Positions 6,201 through 7,051 of a DNA stretch of 7,051 nucleotides are shown one piece after another; positions within the stretch are counted from its first letter, which is position 1; each line of letters opens with the position of its first letter. A program made the translations under genes and the position numbers. The DNA lies in the NCBI GenBank assembly GCA_947259865.1, contig CAMYNZ010000198.1:1-7051 (forward strand). The letters are read 5' to 3'. This DNA is from an uncultured Desulfobacterales bacterium. Lineage in GTDB: Bacteria; Desulfobacterota; Desulfobacteria; Desulfobacterales; G020354645. Below the pieces are notes generated by a model. It saw nothing but the letters and a program-made list of their open reading frames with translations. It did no database searches and was not told where the DNA came from.

Positions 6201-7051
6201 AGCTCCATATGCCGCTCGAGGTCTAGCGGCGAGATGTAGAGCCGGAACTTCTCGTAGTCGGCCAGTTTGGTCTCGAGCAGTTTATTGTGGATGTCTTCAC
6301 CGACGGTCTCGGTAAGGAGCTTACTGCCCTCGGCGACCTGAATCGCTTCGTAGAGGTCGTGGGGCAGCGATTGCACACCCAGCCGCTCGCGCTCGACGGC
6401 CGTCAACTCGTAGAGGTCGAGGGTCATCGGATCTGGACACTCGAGGTTGTTCTCGAGTCCGTGCAGGCCGGCGGCCAGCATGACGGCGAACGCCAGGTAG
6501 GGATTGCAGGCCGCATCGGGGAAGCGCAACTCGATGCGGGTAGCTAGCTCCTTTCCGGGTTTGTACATGGGCACGCGAATCATGGCCGAGCGGTTACGCT
6601 CCGCCCAGGCGATGTAGACCGGTGCCTCGAAGCCGACCACCAGACGCTTGTAGGAGTTGTACCACTGGTTGGTGACGAAGGCGATCTCACGAGCGTGATC
6701 GAGTACGCCCGCCATAAATTGCTTGGCCGACGCCGAGAGGTGGTAGCTATCGGTCTTCGAATAGAAGGCGTTCGTCTTCTCGTCGGTGAACAGCGACAGG
6801 TGCGTATGCATGCCGCTGCCGTTCTCGCCGAACAGGGGCTTGGGCATGAACGTGGCGTGCACGCCGTTTCGCCGCGCGATCTCCTTTACCAACCACTTGT
6901 AGGTCTGGAGGGCGTCGGCCATGCGTAGGGCTTCCTGGTACTTGAGGTCGATCTCGTGCTGGCTGGGCCCGACCTCATGGTGCATGTACTCCACCGGGAT
7001 GCCCATGGACTCCAGGGCAAAGACGGTCACCTCGCGGAGGTCATCGCCCAT
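6197..7051 (-). CDS. glnA: Type I glutamine synthetase, catalytic C-terminal part (5' end outside window)
   Basis: The 284 residues cover the catalytic domain of glutamine synthetase, which makes glutamine from glutamate, ammonia and ATP in the cytoplasm as a multimer. Visible signatures are HHEVGPSQHEID (24-35, metal/glutamate site), the ATP-binding signature KPLFGENGSGMHTHLS (71-86), NSYKRLVVGFEAPVYIAW (132-149) with the following ERNRSAMIRVP, and ELRFPDAACNPYLAFAVMLAAG (174-195). The protein ends with LERHMEL and a TAG stop. Compared with the usual ~440-470 residues, about 160-180 N-terminal residues lie beyond the right edge; the ATG at 7051-7049 is internal, not a start. NQW replaces the commoner NPT before the NSYKRL motif, a variation known in the wider family. 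The canonical adenylylation motif NLYDLP is not present; LDLYELTAVERERLG occupies that place, suggesting a GSI-alpha-like enzyme not controlled by adenylylation (inference). Codon use is strongly G/C-ending, unlike the genes left of ~5025. Confidence 0.93.
   Translation of the reverse strand: MGDDLREVTVFALESMGIPVEYMHHEVGPSQHEIDLKYQEALRMADALQTYKWLVKEIARRNGVHATFMPKPLFGENGSGMHTHLSLFTDEKTNAFYSKTDSYHLSASAKQFMAGVLDHAREIAFVTNQWYNSYKRLVVGFEAPVYIAWAERNRSAMIRVPMYKPGKELATRIELRFPDAACNPYLAFAVMLAAGLHGLENNLECPDPMTLDLYELTAVERERLGVQSLPHDLYEAIQVAEGSKLLTETVGEDIHNKLLETKLADYEKFRLYISPLDLERHMEL

Noticed and set aside
1..7051. CRISPR array, tRNA, rRNA, insertion sequence or prophage attachment site
   Set aside because: No regularly spaced repeats, no tRNA-like cloverleaf, no transposase or integrase motif and no convincing terminal inverted repeats were seen on reading both strands.

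Overview
The window reads as a bacterial contig of mixed character. The left part (about 1-5025) has moderate GC (one hand-counted 60-base row in the kinase gene is 47%). It carries two related surface proteins with PEP-CTERM-type features, a hybrid sensor kinase of the kind common in Desulfobacterota (deltaproteobacteria), and most of a Ski2-like helicase. The right part (about 5025-7051) is GC-richer (rows in the glutamine synthetase count 57-60%, with mostly G/C third codon positions). It carries the N-terminal part of an SBBP/beta-propeller secreted protein, a VapC remnant and a glutamine synthetase. Taxonomic placement is inference from protein style only. The change of character suggests either a horizontally acquired segment or a chimeric metagenomic contig.

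Layout: (1) 1-317, minus strand: 5' part of a short exported protein that runs off the left edge. (2) 318-644: its promoter, an empty stretch and a strong intrinsic terminator. (3) 645-1223, minus strand: a paralogue of the first gene, complete, with a signal peptide and a C-terminal PEP-CTERM-like sorting signal. (4) 1224-1537: a divergent intergenic region with one good sigma70-type promoter on each strand. (5) 1538-3370, plus strand: a membrane-anchored PAS / HisKA / HATPase / receiver hybrid kinase. (6) 3327-5984, minus strand: one uninterrupted 885-codon frame whose first ~320 residues are a secreted SBBP-type protein and whose last ~565 are a helicase lacking its ATP-binding N-terminus. 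(7) 6000-6200, plus strand: the C-terminal end of a VapC-type PIN toxin. (8) 6197-7051, minus strand: the C-terminal two thirds of a type I glutamine synthetase, entering from the right edge; its stop codon overlaps the VapC stop.

The genes do not form one pathway. The two small exported proteins look like tandem duplicates, each with its own promoter, that may be handled by an exosortase system encoded elsewhere. The kinase appears to be an orphan with its own receiver domain. I did not find a convincing new defence or mobile system. The most striking feature is the in-frame secreted-protein/helicase junction near 5025-5045. Each half lacks something essential, so I consider assembly chimerism or a recombination scar more likely than a functional fusion.
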